Assembly (NCBI RefSeq): GCF_000935125.1 | Contig: NZ_JRKI01000062.1 | Location: 62,001-126,000, forward strand | DNA from: Streptomyces natalensis ATCC 27448 | GTDB taxonomy: Bacteria; Actinomycetota; Actinomycetes; Streptomycetales; Streptomycetaceae | DNA: 64,000 bases | Reading direction: 5' to 3' | Shown here: piece after piece, positions 33,273-42,708 of the stretch | Layout: the number at the start of each line of letters is the position of its first letter | Position numbering within the stretch: position 1 is the stretch's first letter | The notes under the pieces: generated by a model | Databases searched by the model: none | Told to the model about the DNA's origin: nothing | The model's input: the letters and a program-made list of their open reading frames with translations, nothing else | Translations under genes and position numbers: made by a program

Positions 33273-35789
33273 ATGACCGATACACCCCGCACCCTGGCCG
33301 AGGAGCTCAGAACCCGCACCGACAGCGGGCTCGCCGGCCTGCTGCGGGCCCGGCCCGATCTGCTCTCCCCGGTGCCGGGGGACGTCACCCAGCTCGCCAC
33401 CAGGGCCGGCACCCGCGCCTCGGTGGCGCGGGCGGTCGAGCGGCTGGACCGCTTCGCGCTGCAAGCCGCCGAGGCGCTGGCCGTGGCGCCCGACCCCTGT
33501 CCGTATGCGGCGCTCGACTCGCTGATGTGCGGGGACGCCGGGGACCCGGCGGTCGCCGCGGAGCTGCCCCGGGCGGTGGCCACGCTGCGGGCGCAGGCGC
33601 TGGTGTGGGGGCCGGACGAGCGGCTGCGGCTGGTGCGTACGGCCCGTGAGCTGCTCACACCGAGCGCCACCCATCCCTCGCCCACCGGGCTCGGCCCGAC
33701 CGTCGCGGAGGCCACCGCGGGGATGTCGCCGGGTCGGCTCCAGGAGATCCTCGCCGCGGCCGAGCTGCCCGCCACCCACGATCCGGTCACCGCCGTCGCC
33801 GCGCTGACCTCCCTCTTCTCCGATCGCCCCCGAATGGCACGGCTGCTGGACACCGCCCCGGCCGAGTCCGTCGCGGTGCTCGACAAGCTGCTGTGGGGGC
33901 CTGCGTACGGCGGTGTCACGGACCGCCCGGCCGCGCATCTCCAGTGGCTGCTCGACCGCGGGCTGCTGCTCCCGGCGGGCGGGCGCAATGTCGTGCTGCC
34001 CCGGGAGGCCGCCCTGCATCTGCGGGCGGGCCGCGCGCACCACACCCCGGAACCGCTGCCGCCCAAGCTGGCACCCGCCACCGAGCGCGATCCCCACCTT
34101 GTGGACAACGCCGCCGCGAGCGCGGCGTTCACCGCGCTGGCGACCGTCGAGGAGCTGCTCAAGGAGTGGGACCTGGGCGGCCCGTCCGTCCTGCGTGCCG
34201 GGGGCCTGAGCGTGCGCGACCTCAAGCGGACCGCGACCGCCCTGGACACCACCGAGCAGCTGGCCGCCTTCTGGCTGGAACTGGCCTACGGGGCCGGGCT
34301 GATCGCCTCCGACGGCGAGGCCGATGAGCGGTATGCGGCCACCCCGGCCGCCGAGGAGTGGCTGCAACTGCCCGACCACGAGCGCTGGGCGGTGCTGGCG
34401 GCCGCCTGGCTGCCCGCGACCCGTACGCCGGGGGTGGTCGGCGCCGCCGACGCCAAGGGCCGCACCCTCGCCGCGCTGGGGCCGAACGTGGACCGCTCCC
34501 CGGCCCCTGAGGTCCGCCGGCGCACCCTCGCCCTCCTGGCCGCTCTCCCGCCCGGGACGTCCGTACCGTCCGCGGCGGTGCTCGCCCGGCTCCAGTGGGA
34601 GCGGCCGCTGCGCGGGGCGGCGCACACGGGGGCGGCCGCGGCGAAACCGGAGGAGGGGGCGGCGGCCCCGGTGGAGGTCGATCTGCGGACCCGGCTCGCC
34701 CAATGGACGCTCAACGAGGCCGAGTTGCTGGGCGTGACCGGCCGCGGTGCGCTCGCCACCCACGGCCGCGCACTGCTCGGCAGCGAACCGGAGGATGACG
34801 CTCCGGCGCCCGTCCCCACCCCCGCCGAGGCCACGGCCGCCGCGGGCCGCGCCGCCGCCCTGCTCGCCCCGCTCCTGCCCGAGCCCCTCGACCACGTCCT
34901 GCTCCAGGCGGACCTGACCGCCGTCGCCCCAGGGCCGCTGCACCGCCCGCTGGCCGAGGCGCTGGGCGTCCTGGCCGACGTCGAGTCCAAGGGCGGCGCG
35001 ACGGTGTACCGCTTCACCCCGGCCTCCGTACGCCGCGCCCTGGACGCCGGGCGCTCCGCCGCCGAGCTCCAGGAGTTCCTGGCCGCCCACTCCCGTACGC
35101 CGGTCCCGCAGCCGCTCAGCTATCTCGTCGACGATGTGGCCCGTAAGCACGGCCGGTTGCGGGTCGGCGCGGCCGCCGCCTATCTGCGCTGCGACGACGA
35201 TGCGCTGCTGTCCGAGATCCTCGCCGACCGCCGCGCCGTCGCCCTGCGCCTGCGCCGGCTGGCCCCCACCGTGCTGGCCGCGCAGACCGCCCCCGACCAG
35301 CTCCTCGAAGGGCTGCGGGCCATGGGCTACGCCCCCGCCGCCGAGTCCGCCACCGGCGATGTCCTGATCGCCCGCAGCGACACCTACCGCACCCCGCCCC
35401 GCACGGCCCCCGTCCCGGTCCCCGAGGGCCCGCCCGCCCCCGACGCCACCCTCCTGACGGCGGCCGTCCGCGCCATCCGCGCCGGCGACCTCGCCGCAAC
35501 CGCCGAACGCAAACCCGTCCACGCCGCCCCCTCCCCGGCCCCCGGCGGCCTGCCCCGCACCACCTCCGCCGAGACCCTCGCCACGATGCAGGCCGCGGTG
35601 CTCACCAGCTCGGCCCTGTGGATCGGCTACGTCAACGCCGACGGCGCCGCCAGCCAGCGGGTGATCGCCCCCGTACGGGTCGAGGGCGGCTTCGTGACGG
35701 CCTACGACCACACCGCCGACGAGGTCCGCACGTATCCGCTCCACCGGATCACGGGCGTGGCCGAACTGGCGGACGAATCCGCGTCCTGA
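33273..35789 (+). CDS. helicase-associated domain protein (XPB partner)
   Basis: An 838-residue protein without Walker motifs. The N-terminal TLAEELRTRTDSGLAGLLRA and VARAVERLDRFALQAAEALA, and the C-terminal helicase-associated domain (SLTLATMQAAVLTSSALWIG-like segment, then VNADGAASQRVIAPVRVEGG), match the actinobacterial family carrying a helicase XPB/Ssl2 N-terminal-type domain (PF13625). Such genes regularly precede the bacterial XPB helicase, as here, with 153 bases between. It probably acts as a regulatory or DNA-damage-recognition partner, which is inference. The ATG at 33273 is chosen; the upstream frame is poorly coding. Confidence 0.82.
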   Translation: MTDTPRTLAEELRTRTDSGLAGLLRARPDLLSPVPGDVTQLATRAGTRASVARAVERLDRFALQAAEALAVAPDPCPYAALDSLMCGDAGDPAVAAELPRAVATLRAQALVWGPDERLRLVRTARELLTPSATHPSPTGLGPTVAEATAGMSPGRLQEILAAAELPATHDPVTAVAALTSLFSDRPRMARLLDTAPAESVAVLDKLLWGPAYGGVTDRPAAHLQWLLDRGLLLPAGGRNVVLPREAALHLRAGRAHHTPEPLPPKLAPATERDPHLVDNAAASAAFTALATVEELLKEWDLGGPSVLRAGGLSVRDLKRTATALDTTEQLAAFWLELAYGAGLIASDGEADERYAATPAAEEWLQLPDHERWAVLAAAWLPATRTPGVVGAADAKGRTLAALGPNVDRSPAPEVRRRTLALLAALPPGTSVPSAAVLARLQWERPLRGAAHTGAAAAKPEEGAAAPVEVDLRTRLAQWTLNEAELLGVTGRGALATHGRALLGSEPEDDAPAPVPTPAEATAAAGRAAALLAPLLPEPLDHVLLQADLTAVAPGPLHRPLAEALGVLADVESKGGATVYRFTPASVRRALDAGRSAAELQEFLAAHSRTPVPQPLSYLVDDVARKHGRLRVGAAAAYLRCDDDALLSEILADRRAVALRLRRLAPTVLAAQTAPDQLLEGLRAMGYAPAAESATGDVLIARSDTYRTPPRTAPVPVPEGPPAPDATLLTAAVRAIRAGDLAATAERKPVHAAPSPAPGGLPRTTSAETLATMQAAVLTSSALWIGYVNADGAASQRVIAPVRVEGGFVTAYDHTADEVRTYPLHRITGVAELADESAS

Positions 35790-35942
35790 GCAGCCCGTTC
35801 CTCGTATGCCGCCCGGCCTCCGGCCGTCCATCGCTAACGGGTCGGTGCGCCCATGCGGCAGACTGGACGTTTGGCCGTATGTACGGCCGATGGCTGCGGC
35901 CGGTCCCTGCGTCCGGCGGCCGGGAAGCGAAAGGCGAGGCGC

Positions 35943-37595
35943 GTGAACGGACCTCTCATCGTCCAGAGCGACAAAACGCTGCTCCTGGAGGTGGACCATG
36001 AGCTGGCGGACGCCTGCCGGCGGGCCATCGCGCCCTTTGCCGAGCTGGAGCGGGCGCCGGAGCACATCCATACCTACCGGGTGACGCCGCTGGGGCTGTG
36101 GAATGCGCGGGCGGCCGGGCACGACGCCGAGCAGGTCGTCGATGCGCTGGTGCAGTTCTCGCGGTATCCGGTGCCGCATGCCCTGCTGGTCGACATCGCC
36201 GAGACGATGTCGCGTTACGGGCGGCTGACGCTGGTCAAGCACCCGACGCACGGGCTGATGCTGACCACCACCGACCGGCCGGTCCTCGAAGAGATCCTGC
36301 GGTCGAAGAAGGTGCAGCCGCTGGTCGGGGCGCGGATCGACCGGGACAGCGTGGCCGTGCACCCCTCCGAGCGGGGGCAGATCAAGCAGACGCTGCTCAA
36401 GCTGGGCTGGCCGGCCGAGGACCTGGCGGGTTACGTCGACGGCGAGGCGCATCCCATCGAGCTGCGCGAGGACGGCTGGGCGCTGCGGCCGTATCAGCAG
36501 CAGGCCGTGGAGGGCTTCTGGCACGGCGGCTCGGGTGTCGTCGTCCTGCCGTGCGGTGCGGGAAAGACGCTGGTGGGGGCCGGTGCGATGGCCGAGGCGA
36601 AGGCCACCACGCTGATTCTCGTCACGAATACGGTCTCGGCACGGCAGTGGAAGCACGAGCTGGTGAAGCGGACCTCGCTGAGCGCGGACGAGATCGGCGA
36701 GTACAGCGGGACGCGCAAGGAGATCCGGCCGGTCACCATCGCCACCTACCAGGTGCTGACCACGAAGCGGAAGGGCGTCTATCCGCATCTGGAGCTCTTC
36801 GATTCCCGGGACTGGGGCCTGATCGTCTATGACGAGGTGCATCTGCTGCCCGCGCCGGTCTTCAAGTTCACGGCCGATCTCCAGGCGCGGCGGCGGCTGG
36901 GGCTGACGGCGACGCTCGTGCGGGAGGACGGGCGGGAGTCGGACGTCTTCTCGCTCATCGGGCCGAAGCGGTTCGATGCGCCGTGGAAGGAGATCGAGGC
37001 GCAGGGCTATATCGCCCCGGCCGACTGTGTCGAGGTGCGGGTCAATCTGACCGAGTCGGAGCGGCTGACGTATGCGATGGCGGAGACCGAGGAGAAGTAC
37101 CGTTACTGCGCGACGACGGCCAGCAAGCAGTATGTGACCGAGGCGCTGGTGCGGCGTCATCAGGGCGAACAGACCCTGGTCATCGGGCAGTACATCGACC
37201 AGCTCGATGAGCTGGGGGAGCATCTGGACGCGCCGGTGATCAAGGGGGAGACCACCAACGCGCAGCGGGAGAAGCTCTTCGATGCGTTCCGGGAGGGCGA
37301 GATCTCGGTGCTGGTGGTCTCGAAGGTGGCGAACTTCTCGATCGACCTTCCCGAGGCCACGGTGGCGATCCAGGTGTCCGGCACGTTCGGGTCGCGTCAG
37401 GAGGAGGCGCAGCGGCTGGGGCGGGTGCTGCGGCCCAAGGCGGACGGGCACGAGGCGCGGTTCTATTCGGTCGTCGCCCGCGACACCATCGACCAGGACT
37501 TCGCCGCGCACCGCCAGCGCTTCCTGGCCGAACAGGGGTATGCGTACCGGATCGTGGACTCCGATGAGCTGCTGGCGACGGAGGAGGAGTGGTGA
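35943..37595 (+). CDS. DNA repair helicase XPB
   Basis: A 550-residue superfamily 2 helicase of the XPB/Rad25 type found in actinobacteria. An N-terminal domain (HIHTYRVTPLGLWNARAAG; PTHGLMLTTTDRPVLEEIL) precedes HD1 with Walker A PCGAGKT (203-209) and Walker B DEVH (297-300). The XPB-specific RED motif occurs in LVREDGRE (about 327-329). HD2 has the arginine-finger segment EEAQRLGRVLRPK. It unwinds DNA 3'->5', presumably in repair. The start is GTG, with GGCGAGG upstream. It probably forms an operon with the preceding partner gene. Confidence 0.93.
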   Translation: MNGPLIVQSDKTLLLEVDHELADACRRAIAPFAELERAPEHIHTYRVTPLGLWNARAAGHDAEQVVDALVQFSRYPVPHALLVDIAETMSRYGRLTLVKHPTHGLMLTTTDRPVLEEILRSKKVQPLVGARIDRDSVAVHPSERGQIKQTLLKLGWPAEDLAGYVDGEAHPIELREDGWALRPYQQQAVEGFWHGGSGVVVLPCGAGKTLVGAGAMAEAKATTLILVTNTVSARQWKHELVKRTSLSADEIGEYSGTRKEIRPVTIATYQVLTTKRKGVYPHLELFDSRDWGLIVYDEVHLLPAPVFKFTADLQARRRLGLTATLVREDGRESDVFSLIGPKRFDAPWKEIEAQGYIAPADCVEVRVNLTESERLTYAMAETEEKYRYCATTASKQYVTEALVRRHQGEQTLVIGQYIDQLDELGEHLDAPVIKGETTNAQREKLFDAFREGEISVLVVSKVANFSIDLPEATVAIQVSGTFGSRQEEAQRLGRVLRPKADGHEARFYSVVARDTIDQDFAAHRQRFLAEQGYAYRIVDSDELLATEEEW

Positions 37596-37656
37596 GGCGC
37601 AGGGGCCCGGCCCGTCCCTGAGGCGGGCGCGCGGCTGGACGGGCCGCCGGGCTGCC

Positions 37657-37713
37657 GCGCTCAGCCCGTACGGGTGTGGGTGCGGGTGCGCTCAGCCCGT
37701 ACGGGTGTGGGTG
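37657..37713. repeat. 26-bp tandem duplication at the GT87 gene 3' end
   Basis: GCGCTCAGCCCGTACGGGTG plus TGGGTG occurs at 37657-37682 and 37688-37713. The copy at 37688 contains the stop codon of the minus-strand glycosyltransferase; the other copy lies just past it. Each copy includes the palindrome CCCGTACGGG. Confidence 0.8.
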
Positions 37714-38978
37714 TCCAGCGGCTCGGCGCCCGTACGGGGCGGTGGGATCCGGCCGGGGGTCGCGGGGTGGCCCGGGGAGCGCCGGGTCCACCACACCAGG
37801 GCGGCCAGCAGCGCCAGGCCGAGCGCCGGGTAGGGCGAGGTGAGCGGCTGCTGCCACCAGGAGAGGTGGAGATCGAGGTCGCCGGTGTGCGGCACGATCC
37901 ACAGGGTGCGGGCGGTGAAGACCAGGGTGACGGCGGCCAGCAGCGCCCGGCGCCAGGGGATGCCGCGGGTGTGCGAGGCCAGGACGGCCAGCAGGGGCAC
38001 GCACCACACCCAGTGGTGGGACCAGCTGATCGGCGAGACCAGCAGGGCCGTGACGGCGGTGACCAGGACGCCCCAGGTGTCCAGGCCACGGCGCAGATAG
38101 ACCCGGCGGGCGGCCCAGAGGCCGGCGACGGCGGTGAGCAGCGCCGCCACGGCCCAGATGAGACCGGGCTCCGGGTTGTGCAGCACCCTGGCGATCATGC
38201 CCTGGAGCGACTGGTTGTCGACGATCCATGCCGTGCCGACCCGGCCGGTCTCGAACATCCGCCGGGTCCAGAACTCGACGCTGGCGTGGGGCAGGAACAG
38301 CAGCCCGGCCAGCACCGATATGGCGAACCCGGCGAGGGCGGTGGCGGCGGCCTTCACCCGGCCGGTGATCAGGAGATAGACGGGGAAGATCGCGGGGGTG
38401 AGTTTGATGCCTGCCGCGAGGCCGGTGGCGAAGCCCTTGAAGCGGGCGCCGTCCGGGCGGGAGAGGTCCCACAGGACCAGGCAGGCGAGGGCGAGGTTGA
38501 CCTGGCCGAAGACGAAGGTCTGGAAGACCGGTTCGAGCCAGAGGCCGAGGGCGGTGGCGGTCAGCAGGGCGGGCGCGGCGCCGGCGGCCTTGCGCAGGCC
38601 GGCGGCCTTGACGGAGAGGTGGATCAGCAGGGCGAGCAGGACCGCGTTGACGAGTACGCAGACGACCTTGAGGGTGGCGAGCGGGAGCCAGCTGGTGGGG
38701 ATGAACAGCAGGGCGGCAAAGGGCGGGTAGGTGGCCGGAAGGTGCCATTTGGTGACCGTGAACCCATAGAGGTCACTGCCGGTCGCGGCGGCATCGCCCT
38801 CCGCGCGGTAGACGGCTATGTCGGACATCGGGAGCGGCTGGACCTCGTAGAGCACCCACAGCCCGGCGAACGACACCAGGAGCAGTGCGGCCGCGATCAC
38901 CAGCTTGCGGCGGGCCGCGATGCCCTGCGCCCAGGTACGTATTGCCGTCCAGGTCCCCGTCCCGTCCGCGGCAGACAC
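37692..38978 (-). CDS. glycosyltransferase 87 family (DUF2029) membrane protein
   Basis: A 428-residue polytopic protein with about ten helices. It matches the GT87 polyprenol-phosphate-mannose-dependent mannosyltransferase family of actinobacteria: the DIAVYRAEGDAAATGSDLYG segment after helix 1, the KWHLPATYPPFAALLFIP motif, FGQVNLALACLVLWDL, AAGIKLTPAIFPVYLLITGR, and PISWSHHWVWCVPLLAVLA. The aspartate of the first extracytoplasmic loop would be catalytic. It probably adds mannose to a cell-envelope glycolipid or lipoglycan. The start is GTG. Its last codons are part of a tandem duplication. Confidence 0.9.
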   Translation of the reverse strand: MSAADGTGTWTAIRTWAQGIAARRKLVIAAALLLVSFAGLWVLYEVQPLPMSDIAVYRAEGDAAATGSDLYGFTVTKWHLPATYPPFAALLFIPTSWLPLATLKVVCVLVNAVLLALLIHLSVKAAGLRKAAGAAPALLTATALGLWLEPVFQTFVFGQVNLALACLVLWDLSRPDGARFKGFATGLAAGIKLTPAIFPVYLLITGRVKAAATALAGFAISVLAGLLFLPHASVEFWTRRMFETGRVGTAWIVDNQSLQGMIARVLHNPEPGLIWAVAALLTAVAGLWAARRVYLRRGLDTWGVLVTAVTALLVSPISWSHHWVWCVPLLAVLASHTRGIPWRRALLAAVTLVFTARTLWIVPHTGDLDLHLSWWQQPLTSPYPALGLALLAALVWWTRRSPGHPATPGRIPPPRTGAEPLDTHTRTG

Positions 38979-39153
38979 CCCTCGACCCCTCCGTCATAGA
39001 CCCGAGCGCGCCCTTGGCGGCGACGCTAGCGGACCGAGGCCGACGGCCCGTAACGGTTTTCCGGTCATCCGGATGTCAGGACGGGGTGGGGCGGGACGAG
39101 GCGGGCCGGACGCCGTGGTCCGGGCGGTGGTCGGTGCGGTGGACCGGGCGGCC

Positions 39154-39363
39154 TCAGTCCTCGCCGTACTCCCCCAGGACCGCGACGCTGAAGGCCGCCG
39201 CGACGAAGACCCGGACCGCGCGGAGGGCGTTGCCTATCACATGGCGGCTGTCGTGGACGCGGTCCGCGGGGTGCACGGGGTCGGGGCCGAGGGCGGTGGC
39301 GCCCTTGACCGGGTACAGGGACGGCGGGTGGACGGATGCGGAGTGAATCGCTGCGCTGCTCAT
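39154..39363 (-). CDS. small hypothetical protein
   Basis: A 69-residue product: an N-terminal Ser/His/Pro-rich segment (SSAAIHSASVHPPSLYPVKG), then DPVHPADRVHDSRHVIGNAL and the amphipathic to hydrophobic RAVRVFVAAAFSVAVLGEYG ending in ED. The C-terminal helix may associate with the membrane. I do not recognise the family, though the composition is protein-like. A GAGG lies just one base before the ATG, too close for a standard site, so the start is uncertain. It faces away from helD. Confidence 0.5.
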   Translation of the reverse strand: MSSAAIHSASVHPPSLYPVKGATALGPDPVHPADRVHDSRHVIGNALRAVRVFVAAAFSVAVLGEYGED

Positions 39364-39503
39364 GCCTCAATGATGAATTTCACGCGATTGCCGCACATCG
39401 GTCCATGGGTCCATCCTTCTGCGGCCGGACGTCAGCCTCTGGTGCCATACGGCCCCTGAGGGAGACCCACGGGTCCAGGCGCCGTCCATCCCAGGTACTA
39501 CCC

Positions 39504-39535
39504 GGCACGGGCCGGTCCGGACCGGCCCGTGCCGA
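39504..39535. repeat. 32-bp perfect palindrome upstream of helD
   Basis: CGGCACGGGCCGGTCC / GGACCGGCCCGTGCCG, 16 bp per arm with no loop, lies 71 bases upstream of the helD -35 box and 140 bases upstream of the divergent small gene. It could be a terminator-like insulator or a binding site. Confidence 0.8.
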
Positions 39536-39605
39536 CGCGTCAGCGCCGGACAACCCGACCGCCGGGCCGCCGGGCCGCGGGACCGCGGGACCGCGGGATA
39601 TTCCG

Positions 39606-39635
39606 TTGGCGCCCCAGATAGGTGCTGGCTACAAT
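39606..39635 (+). promoter_or_regulatory. candidate vegetative promoter of helD
   Basis: TTGGCG (39606-39611), an 18-base spacer, then TACAAT (39630-39635), a close HrdB-type match. Transcription would start near 39642, leaving a 5' leader of about 130 bases before the GTG. Confidence 0.6.
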
Positions 39636-39772
39636 CGCGCGTCTGCCCCGCCTCCCGTCGAGGAGCGCCGCCGACCGGACGGAAACCGGCCGGCCCCGCC
39701 GTGCCCGCTCACCGCGCGCACGCGCGCCCGCCGCAGTACGTCCACCGGACACTTCCCACCGGAGGCAACGCC

Positions 39773-41863
39773 GTGCCCTCGCCTGCCCACCCGTCCCCGA
39801 ACGACCCGTCCGATCCGCTGGCCCGCGAGCGCGCCCACCTCGCCGCCTCCCGCTCCGCCCTGCGCGCCATGCGCAAGGACGCCGAGGAGCTCAACATCGC
39901 GGACGTCGCCGCGAACTGGGTCAACGCGAAGGTGCTCCAGGGCGAGATCGAGGCCCGTATCAAGGCCCTCGCCGATCTCTCCCACACCCCGCTGTTCTTC
40001 GGCCGCCTCGACTATCTGCACGCACCCGGCGTCGACCTCGCCGAGGGCGCCGCCGGGGAGAACTTCTACATCGGCCGCCGCCATGTCCACGACGCCGACG
40101 GCGATCCCATGGTCATCGACTGGCGCGCCCCCGTCTCACAGCCGTTCTACCGGGCCTCCACGAAGGACCCGATGGACCTGAAGCTGCGCCGCCGATTCGG
40201 CTACACCGGGGGCGAGTTGACGGCGTACGAGGACGAGCACCTCACCGACCCGGCGGAAGCGGACCGGACCAGTGCGCTGCTCCAGTCGGAGATCGAGCGG
40301 CCGCGCGTCGGCCCCATGCGGGACATCGTCGCCACCATCCAGCCGGAGCAGGACGAGATCGTACGGGCCGGGATCGGCGGCTCGGTCTGCGTCCAGGGGG
40401 CGCCCGGTACGGGGAAGACGGCGGTGGGCCTGCACCGGGTCGCCTACCTCCTCTACGCGCACCGGGAGCGGCTGGCGCGCTCCGGCACCCTCGTCATCGG
40501 CCCGAACCGCTCGTTCCTGCACTACATCGAGCAGGTACTGCCCGCCCTGGGCGAGCTGGAGGTCAAACAGGCCACGGTCGACGACCTGGTGGCCCATGTG
40601 GAGGTGCGCGGCACGGACGAGGCGGCCGCGGCGACGGTCAAGGGCGATGCCCGGATGGCGCAGGTGCTGCGGCGGGCCGTCCGTGCGGGCATCACCCCGC
40701 CCACCGAGCCGTGCGTGGTCGTGCGCGGCTCCCGCCGCTGGCGCGTACCGGCGTATGAACTTGAGGACATCGTGCGGGAGTTGATGGAACGGGACATCCG
40801 CTACGGCGCGGCCCGCGAGGCGCTGCCGCAGCGGATCGCGCATGCCGTGCTGGTGCGGATGGAGCAGGCGGGCGAGGCGCCGGACGACCGGGTGCAGGAT
40901 GCGGTGGCCCGTAACGCCACCGTGAAGGCCACGGTCAAGGCGGTCTGGCCGCCGGTGGATCCGGCCAAGCTGGTGCTGCGGCTGCTGGGCGACGCGGAGT
41001 TCCTCGCCGAGCAGGCGGACGGCATCCTCACGCCCGAGGAGCAGAAGGCCATCCTGTGGGCCAGGCCGGCCCGCAGCGTGAAGAGCGCCAAGTGGTCCGC
41101 CGCGGATGCGGTGTTGATCGACGAGGCGACGGACCTGGTGGAGCGCACGCCGTCGCTCGGCCATGTGGTCCTGGACGAGGCGCAGGACCTCTCCCCGATG
41201 CAGTACCGCGCGGTCGGGCGCCGCTGTACGACGGGCTCGGCGACGATCCTCGGCGATATCGCCCAGGGGACGACTCCTTGGGCGACCGACACCTGGGAGG
41301 AGGCGCTGGCCCACCTGGGGAAGCCGGGGTCGGCCGTGGAAGAGCTGACCCAGGGCTTCCGTGTGCCGCGCGAGGTCATCGCGTACGCCTCCCGGCTGCT
41401 TCCGGCCATCGCCCCCGATCTGACGCCGGCCACCTCGATCCGCGAGTCCGCAGGCGATTTCGAGGTCCGCCGGGTCGCGACCGAGGACCTGGACGCGACC
41501 GTCCTGGCGGCGTGCGACCGGGCGCTGGCGAACGAGGGGTCGATCGGCCTGATCGCGGCGGAGGCGCGCATTCCGGCGTTGCGTTCGGCCCTGGAGGCGG
41601 CGGGCACGGCCTGCCTGGCCCCCGGCGAGGAAACCTCCGCCGAGTCCCGCCTGACCCTGGTGCCCGCCACCCTCGCCAAGGGCCTGGAGTACGACTACGT
41701 GGTCCTGGACGAGCCCGCCGCCATCATCGACGGCGAACCGGACGAACGCACCGGCCTGCGCCGCCTGTACGTCTGCCTGACCCGCCCGGTGTCCGGCCTG
41801 ACCGTCATCCATGCCACGGACCTGCCGGAACTGCTGGGGGCCGCGTCGGCCGCCACCAGGTAG
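39773..41863 (+). CDS. HelD-family RNA polymerase recycling ATPase
   Basis: A 696-residue UvrD-like superfamily 1 protein. The N-terminal helical arm (LARERAHLAASRSALRAMRK) precedes NFYIGRRHVHDADGDPMVID and WRAPVSQPFYRAS, characteristic of HelD. Walker A is QGAPGTGKTAVGLHRVAYLL (209-228), Walker B lies in VVLDEAQDLSPMQYR, and the C-terminal ATPase motif is LVPATLAKGLEYDYVVLDEP. HelD proteins remove stalled RNA polymerase from DNA; a Streptomyces relative, HelR, also confers rifamycin tolerance. Whether this copy does so is not decidable here. The GTG start has GGAGG 7 bases upstream. Confidence 0.88.
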   Translation: MPSPAHPSPNDPSDPLARERAHLAASRSALRAMRKDAEELNIADVAANWVNAKVLQGEIEARIKALADLSHTPLFFGRLDYLHAPGVDLAEGAAGENFYIGRRHVHDADGDPMVIDWRAPVSQPFYRASTKDPMDLKLRRRFGYTGGELTAYEDEHLTDPAEADRTSALLQSEIERPRVGPMRDIVATIQPEQDEIVRAGIGGSVCVQGAPGTGKTAVGLHRVAYLLYAHRERLARSGTLVIGPNRSFLHYIEQVLPALGELEVKQATVDDLVAHVEVRGTDEAAAATVKGDARMAQVLRRAVRAGITPPTEPCVVVRGSRRWRVPAYELEDIVRELMERDIRYGAAREALPQRIAHAVLVRMEQAGEAPDDRVQDAVARNATVKATVKAVWPPVDPAKLVLRLLGDAEFLAEQADGILTPEEQKAILWARPARSVKSAKWSAADAVLIDEATDLVERTPSLGHVVLDEAQDLSPMQYRAVGRRCTTGSATILGDIAQGTTPWATDTWEEALAHLGKPGSAVEELTQGFRVPREVIAYASRLLPAIAPDLTPATSIRESAGDFEVRRVATEDLDATVLAACDRALANEGSIGLIAAEARIPALRSALEAAGTACLAPGEETSAESRLTLVPATLAKGLEYDYVVLDEPAAIIDGEPDERTGLRRLYVCLTRPVSGLTVIHATDLPELLGAASAATR

Positions 41864-41964
41864 CGGCCCTACTGGCCGGTCCGCCCGCCGCCTGTTGGCC
41901 GCGCCGTCGCCCGTTGGCCGCGCCAGGGCCCGTCGGCCGCTCCCCCCGCCCCGTCAGAAGCCCC

Positions 41965-42708
41965 CTAGGGCCCAGAAGGGCCCTGGACGCCCACCCCGTC
42001 CAGCACCCCGTCGAGCGCATCCCGCCACTCCCGTACGGCTGCCGCGTCCACCGGGGCGGACCAGCCGGCGGGGCGGGCGGCGCCGCCGATGTGGAAGGCG
42101 TCCAGGCCCGCCGCCCGCAGCCGGGACAGATGCCCGAGGGTGAGCCCGCCGCCCACCAGGATGCGCGGCGCGTATCCGGCCTCGCCCGCCGCCGTACGGG
42201 CCTGCTCGGCGACCAGCGTCTCCAGGCCCGCGTCCACGCCCTGGGCGGAACCGGCCGTCAGGTAGGTGTCCGGGCGCCCGCCCCCGGGGAGCTGCGCCAG
42301 CTCCTTGCGCAGCGCGTCGCGGTCGGCGGCGTGGTCGAGGGCCCGGTGGAACGTCCAGCGGCAGCCGTCGATCGCCGCCGCGACGGCCCGTACGGCCACG
42401 AGGTCGGGCCGGCCGTCCGGGGCCAGGAAGCCCAGGACGAATTCCTCCGCGCCCGCCGCCCGCAGCGCCGCCGCCTGCGTGCACAGCGCCGCCACATCCC
42501 CGGCCGCGAAGCCGTCGGCGGCCCGCAGCATCACCCGTACCGGGATGTCGACGGCCGCTCGGACCTGCGTAAACGTGGTCAGGGTCGGAGTGAGCCCGTC
42601 GGCCGCCATATCGGTGACCAGCTCCAGACGGTCGGCACCACCGGCCTGCGCCGCGATCGCGTCCTCCGGACCGAGCGCGATGACCTCCAGGAGCGCGCGC
42701 TTGCTCAT
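41965..42708 (-). CDS. cutC: copper homeostasis protein CutC
   Basis: A 247-residue TIM-barrel protein. Family segments: LLEVIALGPEDAIAAQAGGA followed by DRLELVTDMAADGLTP at the N-terminus, VRVMLRAADGFAAGDVAAL, FVLGFLAPDGRPDL, WTFHRALDHAADRDAL, ILVGGGLTLGHLSRLRAAGL and FHIGGAAR. CutC is widespread and cytoplasmic; its link to copper is genetic and its biochemical function remains unsettled. I chose the ATG at 42708, with GGGG upstream, over the ATG 14 codons earlier. It is divergent from the amyloid-motif operon. Confidence 0.92.
   Translation of the reverse strand: MSKRALLEVIALGPEDAIAAQAGGADRLELVTDMAADGLTPTLTTFTQVRAAVDIPVRVMLRAADGFAAGDVAALCTQAAALRAAGAEEFVLGFLAPDGRPDLVAVRAVAAAIDGCRWTFHRALDHAADRDALRKELAQLPGGGRPDTYLTAGSAQGVDAGLETLVAEQARTAAGEAGYAPRILVGGGLTLGHLSRLRAAGLDAFHIGGAARPAGWSAPVDAAAVREWRDALDGVLDGVGVQGPSGP

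Noticed and set aside
32541..37511. 1656-codon open frame on the minus strand opposite the helicase pair
   Set aside because: Low-complexity Arg/Gly/Gln-rich translation with no motifs; the plus strand encodes recognisable XPB and partner proteins.
39536..39772. Rifamycin-associated element upstream of helD
   Set aside because: No sequence resembling the element I recall was found; only the 32-bp palindrome and an ordinary promoter are present.
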